DNA of 64,000 bases from Sphingomonas sp. LHG3406-1. Its GTDB lineage: Bacteria; Pseudomonadota; Alphaproteobacteria; Sphingomonadales; Sphingomonadaceae. Location of the stretch: the NCBI RefSeq assembly GCF_029637485.1, contig NZ_CP069128.1, positions 2,326,001 to 2,390,000 on the forward strand. The letters are read 5' to 3'. Made by a program: the position numbers and the translations under genes. Below, one piece after another: positions 33,564 to 41,670 of the stretch (the stretch's first letter is position 1; every line of letters starts with the position of its first letter). The notes beneath the pieces were generated by a model. That model saw only the letters and a list, made by a program, of their open reading frames with translations, ran no database searches and had not been told where the DNA came from.

Positions 33564-33680
33564 GGCTTCGGTCCCCTTCCGCCCGCCAACGTCCCCCGCC
33601 GCGAAGCGGGGCCGGAAGTTGCGCGGACGGAACGGCTTGCGGGTGCGAGCCGTTTGCGGGCGACAGGAGGAACTTTGCTC

Positions 33681-34484
33681 ATGCGTACCGACCCCAGCGG
33701 CACCCTCACCACCCTGACGCGGCTCGGCTTTGCCGCGCGCGGTCTGCTCTACCTGGTGATCGGCTTCCTGGTCCTGCGCACCGGCCGGACGGAAGATCCG
33801 GCGGGCGCGCTGGCGGTGGTGGCCGAGGGCGGCGGACGCACCCTTCTCTATCTGATCGTCGCCGGTCTGCTCGGTTATGGCCTGTGGCGGCTGTCGGATG
33901 CGGCCTTCAACATCGAGCGGCACGAGCAGGGCTCCAAGGGGCTGCGCGAGCGGATTGGCGCGGCGGCGAGCGGCATCAGCCACCTCTTCCTCGCTTGGCA
34001 GGCGGTGCGGCTGCTGCGCGGCACCGGCGGCAGTGGCAGTGGCGGGACGCAGGAAGGCGCACAGACCGCGCTCCAGCTTCCGGGCGGTCAGCTGATGGTC
34101 GCCGTGGCGGGGCTGGTCCTGCTCGCGGTCGGGCTGATCCAGTTCAAGAAGGCCTGGAACGCGGAATTCCTTAAGCATCTGGAGCCGGGGATCGCCAGCC
34201 AGCCCTGGGCGCGCTGGACCGGGCAGGGTGGCTATGCCGCGCGCGGGCTGGTGTTCCTGATCAGCGGCGGCTTCCTGTTCGCGGCCGGCTTCAAGGAGCA
34301 GTCGAGCGAGGCCGGCGGAATGGCCGAGGCACTCGCCTGGCTGAGCCCGCCGTGGGATGCGGTGGTGGCGATCGGCTTCATCATGTTCGGACTCTACAGC
34401 CTGATCGAGGCGCGGTTCCGGGTGCTTAACGACGTTCCGGTCGAGGGGCTGGCGCGGCAGGCGCGGAGCAAGCTGCCGGTCTGA
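33681..34484 (+). CDS. DUF1206 membrane protein
   Basis: 267 aa, six predicted spans arranged as three similar two-helix repeats, each starting with a GYAARGLVF-like motif: LTRLGFAARGLLYLVIGFLVLR, then ISHLFLAWQAVRLLR with LMVAVAGLVLLAVGLIQF, then TGQGGYAARGLVFLISGGFLF with AVVAIGFIMFGLYSLIEARFR. That triplicated pattern is the mark of DUF1206. Function unknown. A strong ribosome site (AGGAGG, 33665-33670) precedes ATG 33681 by ten bases. Divergent from the lactonase-like gene. Confidence 0.9.
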   Translation: MRTDPSGTLTTLTRLGFAARGLLYLVIGFLVLRTGRTEDPAGALAVVAEGGGRTLLYLIVAGLLGYGLWRLSDAAFNIERHEQGSKGLRERIGAAASGISHLFLAWQAVRLLRGTGGSGSGGTQEGAQTALQLPGGQLMVAVAGLVLLAVGLIQFKKAWNAEFLKHLEPGIASQPWARWTGQGGYAARGLVFLISGGFLFAAGFKEQSSEAGGMAEALAWLSPPWDAVVAIGFIMFGLYSLIEARFRVLNDVPVEGLARQARSKLPV

Positions 34485-34535
34485 TCCGGCCTCTTGGGCA
34501 AACGGCACCTAAGCGCCGGAAAAGACCGGAGAAGC

Positions 34536-34568
34536 TTGCTTCCTCCTGTCCGTGAACATATATCGAAC
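34536..34568 (+). promoter_or_regulatory. LexA (SOS) box overlapping a promoter
   Basis: GAAC-N7-GAAC at 34554-34568, i.e. GTTC-N7-GTTC on the other strand, the alphaproteobacterial LexA operator. A promoter-like TTGCTT (34536-34541), 17 bases, TATATC (34559-34564) has its -10 inside the box. The ATG of the radical-SAM gene (34572) is 7 bases after the -10, which predicts a leaderless mRNA. Confidence 0.75.
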
Positions 34569-34571
34569 ATC

Positions 34572-35816
34572 ATGGCGCAGCTCGACACTCGCGAGAAGCT
34601 TGGGATCCTCGCGGACGCGGCCAAATATGACGCGAGCTGCGCCTCGTCGGGCACGTCCAAGCGCAACAGCGTCGGTGGCAAGGGCATCGGCTCGACCGAA
34701 GGCATGGGCATTTGCCACGCCTATGCCCCGGACGGGCGCTGCATCAGCCTGCTCAAGATCCTGCTGACCAACAGCTGCATCTTCGACTGCCATTATTGCA
34801 TCAACCGCAAGAGCTCGAACGTGCGGCGCGCGCGCTTCACGGCGCAGGAAGTCGTCCAGCTCACCCTCGCCTTCTACAAGCGCAACTATATCGAGGGGCT
34901 GTTCCTCTCCTCGGGCATCATCGCTTCGTCCAACTATACGATGGAGCAATTGGTCGAGGTGGCGCGGAGCCTGCGCGAGGACCATGATTTCCGCGGCTAC
35001 ATCCACCTCAAGACCATTCCCGACGCCGATCCCGAACTGGTGCGGCTGGCCGGCCTCTACGCCGACCGCGTCTCGATCAACGTCGAGCTTCCGACCGCGA
35101 GCGGGCTGAAGCGCCTGGCGCCAGAGAAGAGCGAGCCCCAGATCGAAGGCGCGATGCTCGGCATGAAAGGGGCGATCGAGGACGGGAAGGACGCCAGGAA
35201 GAAGTATCGTTCGGCGCCGAGCTTCGCCCCGGCCGGCCAGTCGACCCAGATGATCGTCGGGGCCGATGCCGCGACCGACGGCGACATCGTCCGCAAGGCG
35301 AGCACGCTCTACGACCGGTTCAGCCTTCGCCGGGTCTATTATTCGGCCTTCTCGCCTATTCCCGACGCCAGCGCGGTGCTGCCGCTGCAGCGTCCGCCGC
35401 TGATGCGCGAACATCGGCTCTACCAGTCCGACTGGCTGATGCGCTTCTACGGCTTCAAGCCCGAGGAGGTGGTCAGCGCGGCCGAGCCCGACGGCATGCT
35501 CCCGCTCGACATCGACCCGAAGCTCGCCTGGGCGCTCAAGTTCCGCGAACATTTTCCGGTCGACGTGAACCGCGCCAGCCGCGAGCAATTGCTGCGCGTG
35601 CCGGGGCTCGGCACCAAGGCAGTCGAGCGCATCCTGAAGTCGCGCCGCTTCCGCACCTTCACGCTCGACGACGTCGCTCGGCTGACGGTCAGCGTCGCCA
35701 AGATCCGGCCGTTCATCGTCACCAGCGACTGGCGGCCGACCCTGCTGACCGACAAGGCCGACCTCAAGCGCTGGATCAAGCCGGAGAAGAACCAGCTCGA
35801 GCTGTTCGCGGCCTGA
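34572..35816 (+). CDS. Putative DNA modification/repair radical-SAM protein
   Basis: 414-aa radical-SAM enzyme. The cluster motif is CIFDCHYC (C69, C73, C76), preceded by a further conserved stretch with cysteines (GICHAYAPDGRCISLLKILLTNS). Middle motifs GLFLSSGI, YIHLKTIPD and VSINVELPT are family typical. The C-terminus ends in a helix-hairpin-helix (REQLLRVPGLGTKAVERILKSRRFR), which would bind DNA. This family is known to be encoded beside a DUF4130/UdgX protein, exactly as here, and has been annotated as a DNA modification/repair protein without a proven reaction. No ribosome site precedes ATG 34572; with the overlapping promoter this points to leaderless, SOS-controlled expression. Confidence 0.9.
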   Translation: MAQLDTREKLGILADAAKYDASCASSGTSKRNSVGGKGIGSTEGMGICHAYAPDGRCISLLKILLTNSCIFDCHYCINRKSSNVRRARFTAQEVVQLTLAFYKRNYIEGLFLSSGIIASSNYTMEQLVEVARSLREDHDFRGYIHLKTIPDADPELVRLAGLYADRVSINVELPTASGLKRLAPEKSEPQIEGAMLGMKGAIEDGKDARKKYRSAPSFAPAGQSTQMIVGADAATDGDIVRKASTLYDRFSLRRVYYSAFSPIPDASAVLPLQRPPLMREHRLYQSDWLMRFYGFKPEEVVSAAEPDGMLPLDIDPKLAWALKFREHFPVDVNRASREQLLRVPGLGTKAVERILKSRRFRTFTLDDVARLTVSVAKIRPFIVTSDWRPTLLTDKADLKRWIKPEKNQLELFAA

Positions 35817-35973
35817 CGGCTTGTAATTTTTACACCAAATAGGCGATAAAGGCCCGATGCTCGCGATGTCTGCTCCCCGCTTGTCGCGCCGCGCTGCTTC
35901 GGGCTGCTTCGACCACGTTTCCTGAACAACTGGACGAAGTGGACGATATGCCTTTTTCGGCGTTTCTTCCTTC

Positions 35974-37488
35974 ATGAGCGATGCCAATGGCCGAAGCGGC
36001 AACCCGGCCGACCTGTTTGCCCCGGCCCACGGGCTGAGCGGCCGCGCGGGCGTGCTGCTGCCGGACGGTCCGCAGATCGACCCGCTCAAGATCATCCTCG
36101 ACGAGGCGGACGATTTCGACGGCTGGCGCGATGCCGCGCGCGAGCTGGTGATGGCCGGCGTGCCGCCGATGGGCGTCTATTGGCAGGTGCGTGGAGAGGA
36201 TGGCGAATTGTTCGGCAGCGAGGGCGCGCCGCCGCCGGCCGGGGGCGAGCCGATGTTCTCGGTGCCCAAGCCGTTCATCGACCTCGCCAGGGCGGCGATC
36301 TGCCATTCCGACCCGCAGCGCTTCGCCCTGCTCTACACCATGCTGTGGAAGCTGAAGGGCAATCGCCGCGCGCTGGAGGATCGCGCCGACCCGCTGGTCG
36401 ACCGGCTGGAACGCCTCGCCAAGGAAGTGCGCCGCGACGCGCACAAGATGCACGCGTTCGTCCGCTTCCGCGAGGTGGAGGAGGAAGGCGCCACCCGCTT
36501 CGTCGCCTTCTTCGAGCCCGACCATCATATCGTCCGGCGCGAGGCGGGCTTCTTCGTCCGACGCTTCGCGACCATGCGCTGGTCGATCCTCACTCCCGCG
36601 CTCTCCATCCACTGGGACCCGGCCACGGAGACCCTCAGCGAAGGACCGGGGGCGAGCCGTGCTGACGCGCCCGACGGCGACCCGCTCGAGGAGACGTGGC
36701 GGACCTACTACGCCAGCATCTTCAACCCGGCGCGCCTCAAGGTGAAAGCGATGCTGAAGGAGATGCCCAAGAAATACTGGCGCAACATGCCCGAGACCGC
36801 GCTCGTTGCCCCCCTGATCGCGGGGGCGCGGGCACGGGAGCTGGAGATGATCGAACGGGCCAGGAGCCAGCCCAAGCCGGGCGGCAACATCGACGCGGCC
36901 TGGGCCGCGCTGCGCGAGGAGGCCGGCTCCTGTACCCGCTGTGACCTCTACAAATGCGGTACGCAGACGGTGTTCGGCGAAGGTCCGCTCGACGCGCGAA
37001 TCCTGTTCGTCGGCGAGCAGCCGGGCGACCAGGAGGATCTGGCCGGACGACCCTTCGTCGGGCCGGCGGGACAATTGTTCGATGCCGCGCTGGAGAAGGC
37101 GGGCATCGATCGCTCGACCACCTACGTCACCAATGCGGTCAAGCACTTCAAGTTCGTCCTGCGTGGCAAGAAGCGCATCCATTCCAAGCCCGACACCGCC
37201 GAGATCGAGGCCTGCCGCTGGTGGCAGGAACAGGAACGCGCCCTGATCCGCCCGCCGCTGACGGTCGCGCTCGGAGCGACGGCGGCGCGCTCGCTGACCG
37301 GCAAGACCCTGACCATCACCAAGGCGCGCGAGGCGCCATTGGTGCTGGCCGACGGTAGCGAATGCTGGGTGACGATCCACCCCAGCTTCCTGCTCCGCAT
37401 CCCCGAGGAAGAGCGCCGCCGCGAGGAGCGGGCGCGCTTCGTCGAAGATCTGGTGCGGATCCGCGAACGGATGGAGGCGCTGGCCTAG
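35974..37488 (+). CDS. DUF4130-UdgX fusion: uracil-DNA glycosylase family protein
   Basis: 504 aa, two parts. Residues about 40-285 match DUF4130 (AAICHSDPQRFALLYTMLWKL, HKMHAFVRFRE, EPDHHIVRREAGFFVRRFA, MPKKYWRNMPE). Residues about 305-504 are a family-4/UdgX-type uracil-DNA glycosylase: CTRCDLY cysteines for the iron-sulfur cluster, ILFVGEQPGDQEDLAGRPFVGPAG, and GKKRIHSKP, the R-loop with the histidine (about 403) that in UdgX forms a covalent bond with the abasic site. Downstream partner of the radical-SAM gene (157 bp apart). No ribosome site at ATG 35974. Its stop shares CTAG with the convergent receptor gene. Confidence 0.93.
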   Translation: MSDANGRSGNPADLFAPAHGLSGRAGVLLPDGPQIDPLKIILDEADDFDGWRDAARELVMAGVPPMGVYWQVRGEDGELFGSEGAPPPAGGEPMFSVPKPFIDLARAAICHSDPQRFALLYTMLWKLKGNRRALEDRADPLVDRLERLAKEVRRDAHKMHAFVRFREVEEEGATRFVAFFEPDHHIVRREAGFFVRRFATMRWSILTPALSIHWDPATETLSEGPGASRADAPDGDPLEETWRTYYASIFNPARLKVKAMLKEMPKKYWRNMPETALVAPLIAGARARELEMIERARSQPKPGGNIDAAWAALREEAGSCTRCDLYKCGTQTVFGEGPLDARILFVGEQPGDQEDLAGRPFVGPAGQLFDAALEKAGIDRSTTYVTNAVKHFKFVLRGKKRIHSKPDTAEIEACRWWQEQERALIRPPLTVALGATAARSLTGKTLTITKAREAPLVLADGSECWVTIHPSFLLRIPEEERRREERARFVEDLVRIRERMEALA

Positions 37489-39617
37489 AACTCCGCCTTC
37501 AGGCTCAACCGCGCCGTGCGGGGCGCGCCCGGGGCGATGTTGTTGTCGTTGTGGGCGGTCGGGAAATAGTCGCGGTTGGTGATGTTCTCGACGTTGAGCT
37601 GCGCTTCGATGCCCCTGGTCACCTTGTAGTAGAGGGCACCGTCGAGCCGGGCGTAGCCGGGGAGGACGGTGGCGGTGCTGACCGGGCCCGAACCGCCGAG
37701 CGAGGCAAAGCTCTTCGAGCGGGCAAGCAGGCCGAGACCGGCGGCGAAGTCGCGTGTCGCCTGATATTTGGTCCACAGCGAGACGCTGTGCCTCGGCACC
37801 AGCGGCACGGTGCGGCCGGCCGGGGCCGCGGAGGTGGTGCGGCGGATCTCGCTGTCCTGCCAGGCATAGCCGGCCGACACCTGCAGCCGCGACGCGACGC
37901 TCCGCTCGAGCCCCAGCTCCAGCCCGCGGGTGCGGGTGGCGCCCGTCAGCAGGTTCGGCTGGCCCACGATCGGGTTCGGCGCCTGCGTGTTCTTCCGATC
38001 GAGCTGGTAAAGGGCGGCGGTGGCGAGCAGGCCGTCGAGCAGCTCCCACTTGGCGCCCGCCTCGATATTGTCGAACCGCTCGGGCTTGAGCGCCGCGCTG
38101 GCCTGGGTCAGCCCGCCGAACTGGTCGCCGGACTGGGGCAGGTAAGAGCGCGAGTAGCTGGTGTAGAGGGACAGGTTGCGACGCGGCTTCAGCACCAGGC
38201 CGAGCCGCGGGGACACCAGCTCGTCGGTTCGGGCGAAGGTCGGAACGGCCGTGCGCTCGTCCTCCACCTTGAGGCGGAACCGGTCGAAGCGAACACCAGC
38301 GACCAGCTCCAGCCACTGTGCTGGCTTGATCTGCGTCTGGAGATAGGCGGCGGCAACGGTGGCGCGAGTGCGGTTGTCGGCGTCGCTGGAAGAGCGGAAG
38401 AAGGCCAGCGTCCTTTCGACGGTCGGGTCGGCGAGAGTGGTGCTGCCGGCGCCGGTAGCGGACAGGCGCTGGTTGCGGCTCTTCTGCCGCCCGAGTTCGA
38501 AACCGGCCAGCCAGGTCTGGTCGATCCCGGCGAGATTGCCGTCCCACACGAGGTCCGTCTGGCTGATCAGGTTCCGGCGGTCGTTGCGGCTGCTGTAGGC
38601 GCCGAGCGAAACCGTGCCGCTGTTGGCGTTCGAGCTTGGGAAGACGTTGACGTAGAATTTGTCATAATCGGCCAATTGCGTCCGGTGGCGGAGCAGCAGG
38701 TTGGCGCCGAACTTCTGTTCGACGGCCAAAGTGGCGATCTGAACGTCGGCGTCGGAATAGCTGTTGTCCGGGTCCCCGAAGAAGTCGCGGTCGAAACCTT
38801 CAAGCGGCCGGCGGTTGACCGAAGGGATGCCGCGGTCGGTGGTCCGGCGATCGTGGAAATATTCGTACGAGAGATCGACCCGGGTATCGGCGCCGGGCTG
38901 CCAGCCGAGCGTCGGGTTGATGCCATAGCGCTTGAGGTCGACGTCGCGACGGAAGCTGTCGCCATATTCCCACACGCCGTTGACTCGCAGGCCGAGCGCG
39001 CCGCCGAGGCGGACGTTGTCGTCGCCGGTGACCCGGGTGCCGCCTTCGCTGTCGTGGCTGATGATGAACTGGCGATCATCACTGAGACCGGCACGCTTGG
39101 TCACGCGGTTGATCACGCCGCCGCCGCCGCCGCGACCGAAGATCATCGCGTTCGGCCCCTTGAGCACCTCGACCCGGTCGAGGTTGTAGAAGTCGCGGAA
39201 ATATTGGGCGTCGTCGCGCAGGCCGTCGACGAAGAAGTCGGCGGTGGTGTTGTTGCCGCGAAGCGTCAGCTGGTCGCGGTTGGCCTCGCCGGTGCCGGGG
39301 GTCGCGCCGGGCACGAACATCAGAAGGTCGGCGACCGAGCGAAGCGACTGATCCTCGATCTGCGCTTCGGACACGATCGAGATCGCCTGCGGAATGTTGC
39401 GGAGCGGCGTGCTGGTCTTGGTCCCGGTGATGGTCGATTTGACCCCATATTCATCGCGGCTGCCGGTGACGGTGATGACCTGCGCGGCATCCTGCTCGCC
39501 GGTCCCGGTCCCGGTCCCGGTCACGCCGGTCGCGACTTCCTTGCCCGCGGCAAGGCTAGGCATCGCAGGCACGACGAGGAGGGTGGCGCCAGCAAGGGCG
39601 CGAGCAAGGCTACGCAC
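37485..39617 (-). CDS. TonB-dependent siderophore receptor
   Basis: 710-aa outer-membrane receptor. GTG start 39617 with an AAGGA site; signal MRSLARALAGATLLVVPAMPSLAAG; a short Thr-Gly repeat; a TonB-box-like QVITVTGSR; the plug domain (TPLRNIPQAISIVSEAQIEDQS, RGNNTTADFFVDGLRDDAQYFRDFYNLDRVEVLKGPNAMIFGRGGGGGVINRVTK, shown by VEVLKGPNAM and GGGGVINRV) and a 22-strand barrel ending in RLSLKAEF with C-terminal Phe. The plug resembles catecholate siderophore receptors (Fiu/FcuA type). A Fur-like box lies upstream. Immediately upstream on the same strand are the HEXXH and PLP genes. The ligand cannot be told from sequence. Confidence 0.93.
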   Translation of the reverse strand: MRSLARALAGATLLVVPAMPSLAAGKEVATGVTGTGTGTGEQDAAQVITVTGSRDEYGVKSTITGTKTSTPLRNIPQAISIVSEAQIEDQSLRSVADLLMFVPGATPGTGEANRDQLTLRGNNTTADFFVDGLRDDAQYFRDFYNLDRVEVLKGPNAMIFGRGGGGGVINRVTKRAGLSDDRQFIISHDSEGGTRVTGDDNVRLGGALGLRVNGVWEYGDSFRRDVDLKRYGINPTLGWQPGADTRVDLSYEYFHDRRTTDRGIPSVNRRPLEGFDRDFFGDPDNSYSDADVQIATLAVEQKFGANLLLRHRTQLADYDKFYVNVFPSSNANSGTVSLGAYSSRNDRRNLISQTDLVWDGNLAGIDQTWLAGFELGRQKSRNQRLSATGAGSTTLADPTVERTLAFFRSSSDADNRTRATVAAAYLQTQIKPAQWLELVAGVRFDRFRLKVEDERTAVPTFARTDELVSPRLGLVLKPRRNLSLYTSYSRSYLPQSGDQFGGLTQASAALKPERFDNIEAGAKWELLDGLLATAALYQLDRKNTQAPNPIVGQPNLLTGATRTRGLELGLERSVASRLQVSAGYAWQDSEIRRTTSAAPAGRTVPLVPRHSVSLWTKYQATRDFAAGLGLLARSKSFASLGGSGPVSTATVLPGYARLDGALYYKVTRGIEAQLNVENITNRDYFPTAHNDNNIAPGAPRTARLSLKAEF
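39501..39524 (-). repeat. Hexanucleotide tandem repeat in the receptor gene
   Basis: Three perfect GGTCCC units and a fourth as GGTCAC. On the coding strand they encode alternating Thr-Gly between signal peptide and TonB-box. Copy-number change would keep the frame and only alter linker length. Confidence 0.75.
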
Positions 39618-39670
39618 GGGTGTTTTCCTTCGAAAGGTCGGAATCGTTTCGGTGCGAGCTTGCTAAAGCT

Positions 39671-39690
39671 AATGCGAGTTATTCGCAATA
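39671..39690 (-). promoter_or_regulatory. Fur-like box upstream of the siderophore receptor
   Basis: AATGCGAGTTATTCGCAATA, with inverted arms TGCGA (39673-39677) and TCGCA (39683-39687), resembles Fur sites of the AATGCGAATNATTCGCATT kind found before TonB receptors. It lies 54-73 bases before the GTG start, where a repressor would act. Confidence 0.55.
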
Positions 39691-39749
39691 ACCGGTGACG
39701 CGGTCATCGGGATTGTTCATCGAACATGTAGCTTTAAGCGAGCGGCTCG

Positions 39750-40637
39750 CTAGATCTCGCCGCGCCCGCGCACCGCAACCTGCGACCGTTCGTTCATGGC
39801 GGCGTCGTAGGTGGCGATGAGGCCGTCGAAGCAGTCGCGAAACGCCTGCGCCTCGGTCCGGAAGGGAATGTCGCCACCTTCCGTCACTGCGGGCGCGAGC
39901 AGCGCGTCGAGGTGGCGGTTAAGGGCCTCGCGGCGGTCCCCCGCCCGTTCCAGGTCAAGCATTAGGCGCTGCACGATCCCGTGCCGCTCGCCCCAGATGC
40001 GGAGCCAGTGGGCGCCTTGTTCGCCGTATCGACGAAGCCATACGATTTGCGGGTCGGTGGGGTCGATCTCGTCGAGGGAGGCGAGGACGACGCGGGTGCG
40101 TTCGGTGAGCAGCTGCTGGAAGGCGCGCCAGCGATCGTCGCGCCAGCGCCGCCGCCATTCGTCCGACAGACGGTCGCGGCCCTCCGGAAAGAGGAAGCGG
40201 TCGGCGAAGATGGGATGGTCGAACACCAGCTCGCGAAGCTCCGGAAGCTCGCAATAGATGGCCATCTCGGTAAAGGTGCTCGCCTCCCGCTCGTTGCGGA
40301 AGGTGATCGCCTCCAGCGTCGCGAGGTTGCAGTCGGCAAGATAGGGCATGGTCGCCGAATGGTAGATCTCGTGCAGGTAGCGAAGGTCGCGGATCGCGGG
40401 ATTGTCATAGTCGACCAGCATCACCCCGCCCCACCACGGCGAGAAGTGGGTCCATTCGATGCGCTGCTCGGACGCCCGGTAGAAGAAGCGGGGCAGGCGG
40501 GCGAAGCGCTCGACGATGCGCGCGACCAGGCCGCCGCCCTCGTGGCTGCGCCGCACCGGGCCATCGCTCCACAGCGACAGAACGAAGTCGTGGATCTCGC
40601 CGCGGGTGGCGAGCGGGACCAGGCTATCGCGCTGCAT
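39750..40637 (-). CDS. Unrecognised HEXXH-motif protein downstream of the PLP gene
   Basis: 295 aa; I do not recognise the family. There is no signal peptide or membrane span. A zincin-like HEIYH lies at residues 89-93 in RYLHEIYHSATMPYL, and 22 residues later comes NEREAS (115-120), reminiscent of the NExxSD third-ligand segment of gluzincins, so a metal-bound hydrolase or a metal-dependent oxygenase is possible. The rest is rich in Trp, Arg and Asp (WRRRWRDDRWRAFQQLL). ATG 40637 lies 14 bp inside the preceding PLP gene; the two are surely co-translated. Next downstream is the Fur-like box and the siderophore receptor. The frame beyond 40637 is a shadow. Confidence 0.72.
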   Translation of the reverse strand: MQRDSLVPLATRGEIHDFVLSLWSDGPVRRSHEGGGLVARIVERFARLPRFFYRASEQRIEWTHFSPWWGGVMLVDYDNPAIRDLRYLHEIYHSATMPYLADCNLATLEAITFRNEREASTFTEMAIYCELPELRELVFDHPIFADRFLFPEGRDRLSDEWRRRWRDDRWRAFQQLLTERTRVVLASLDEIDPTDPQIVWLRRYGEQGAHWLRIWGERHGIVQRLMLDLERAGDRREALNRHLDALLAPAVTEGGDIPFRTEAQAFRDCFDGLIATYDAAMNERSQVAVRGRGEI

Positions 40638-41670
40638 CGACCAGCCCGGCCATGGTCGGCGTGAGGCAGAGGCGGACCACGCGCTCGGCCGGCGAACCGC
40701 GCCACAGGCTCTGCGCCAGCGCCGGCTGATCCGCACTGGCCGGCGCGGTGCCGAGCAGCATCACGTCCGCCGCCTCCAGCCGCACCCCGAGGGCCTCGCC
40801 GCAGCGGCGGGCGGCTTCCTCCTGGATCGAGCGGTAGCGGCGCGGAAGCGCCTGGCAGTCGTGAGCACGCATCATCGCCGTTCCCCAGGCAAGCGACAGG
40901 AGGTTCTTGAACCAGCGGTTGCCGAACAGGCTGGGCCGCTCGTCCCTAGCGAAGACTCCGCCAACGCGGTGGTAGTAGCCACCGAACGGTTTCGAATGGC
41001 TGAAGACGAAGGCGGGGATGTTGGGGGCATCGAGCGACACGCGAAAGTCGCGCGCGACGCTGCCGACATAGGTGAGGTCGGGGATGAGCTCGACCTCCGG
41101 CCGCGCGTCGGCAAGGGCGGCAACGAAGGCTTCGAACTGCGGCCAGACGGCGCCGTCGATCGCGGACGGCTGGCTCAGCCAGAATTGCGCGTGGGGCGGG
41201 ACGGCGTCGACCGCTTCCTGCCAGCGGCTGCGGTCGTGGCGGACGATTGGCAGTGACAGCGACGCGGCGAAGGCCGGGAAGCCCTCATATTCGCCGTCGA
41301 AGAGGTGGACCGACGGCACCCGCCCGGCCGCCCGGCAGTTCGCGGCATATTCGCTCATCAGCTTGAAGATGCCCTCGCTCGCCCCGGCGGTGGGGTAGGC
41401 GAAGGGGAAGGCGGCAGGATCGTGCGTGACGAGCGGCTTCGACCAATCGCGCCAGCCTTCGAGATAGGCCTCGTGCATCTGGTCCTGCTTCTGCGTCCAC
41501 GCCTCGCGGTAGAGGTCGAGCAGGCCTTCGCGATCGCCGTCGAACAGGCCTTCGAGGGCGGCCTCGCTTTCCGGCATGACCAGCGAATAGATGGTGCCGC
41601 TGCCGCCGGCGCGGAGCAGCGCCGCCTTGCGCACGGCATCGGTATAAGCGGGAAGGTCGGGCACGTTCAT
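40624..41670 (-). CDS. PLP-dependent aminotransferase-fold protein
   Basis: 348 aa, fold-type I PLP enzyme. Recognisable active-site parts: the glycine-rich phosphate loop YPTAGASEGIF (about 92-102), WLSQPSAIDGAVW, the pyridine-contact aspartate in ELIPDLTYVG (Asp about 198), and the Schiff-base lysine in FVFSHSKPFGGYYHRVGG (Lys about 227), with arginine nearby. It could be an aminotransferase, decarboxylase or lyase; the substrate is unknown. The ATG overlaps the smc stop as ATGA, so translation is coupled to smc. The 3' end overlaps the HEXXH gene. Such tight linkage of a metabolic enzyme to smc is odd. Confidence 0.85.
   Translation of the reverse strand: MNVPDLPAYTDAVRKAALLRAGGSGTIYSLVMPESEAALEGLFDGDREGLLDLYREAWTQKQDQMHEAYLEGWRDWSKPLVTHDPAAFPFAYPTAGASEGIFKLMSEYAANCRAAGRVPSVHLFDGEYEGFPAFAASLSLPIVRHDRSRWQEAVDAVPPHAQFWLSQPSAIDGAVWPQFEAFVAALADARPEVELIPDLTYVGSVARDFRVSLDAPNIPAFVFSHSKPFGGYYHRVGGVFARDERPSLFGNRWFKNLLSLAWGTAMMRAHDCQALPRRYRSIQEEAARRCGEALGVRLEAADVMLLGTAPASADQPALAQSLWRGSPAERVVRLCLTPTMAGLVDAAR

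Noticed and set aside
39501..39524. Phase-variable switch in the siderophore receptor
   Set aside because: The repeat unit is six bases, so changes in copy number keep the frame; at most the linker length varies.
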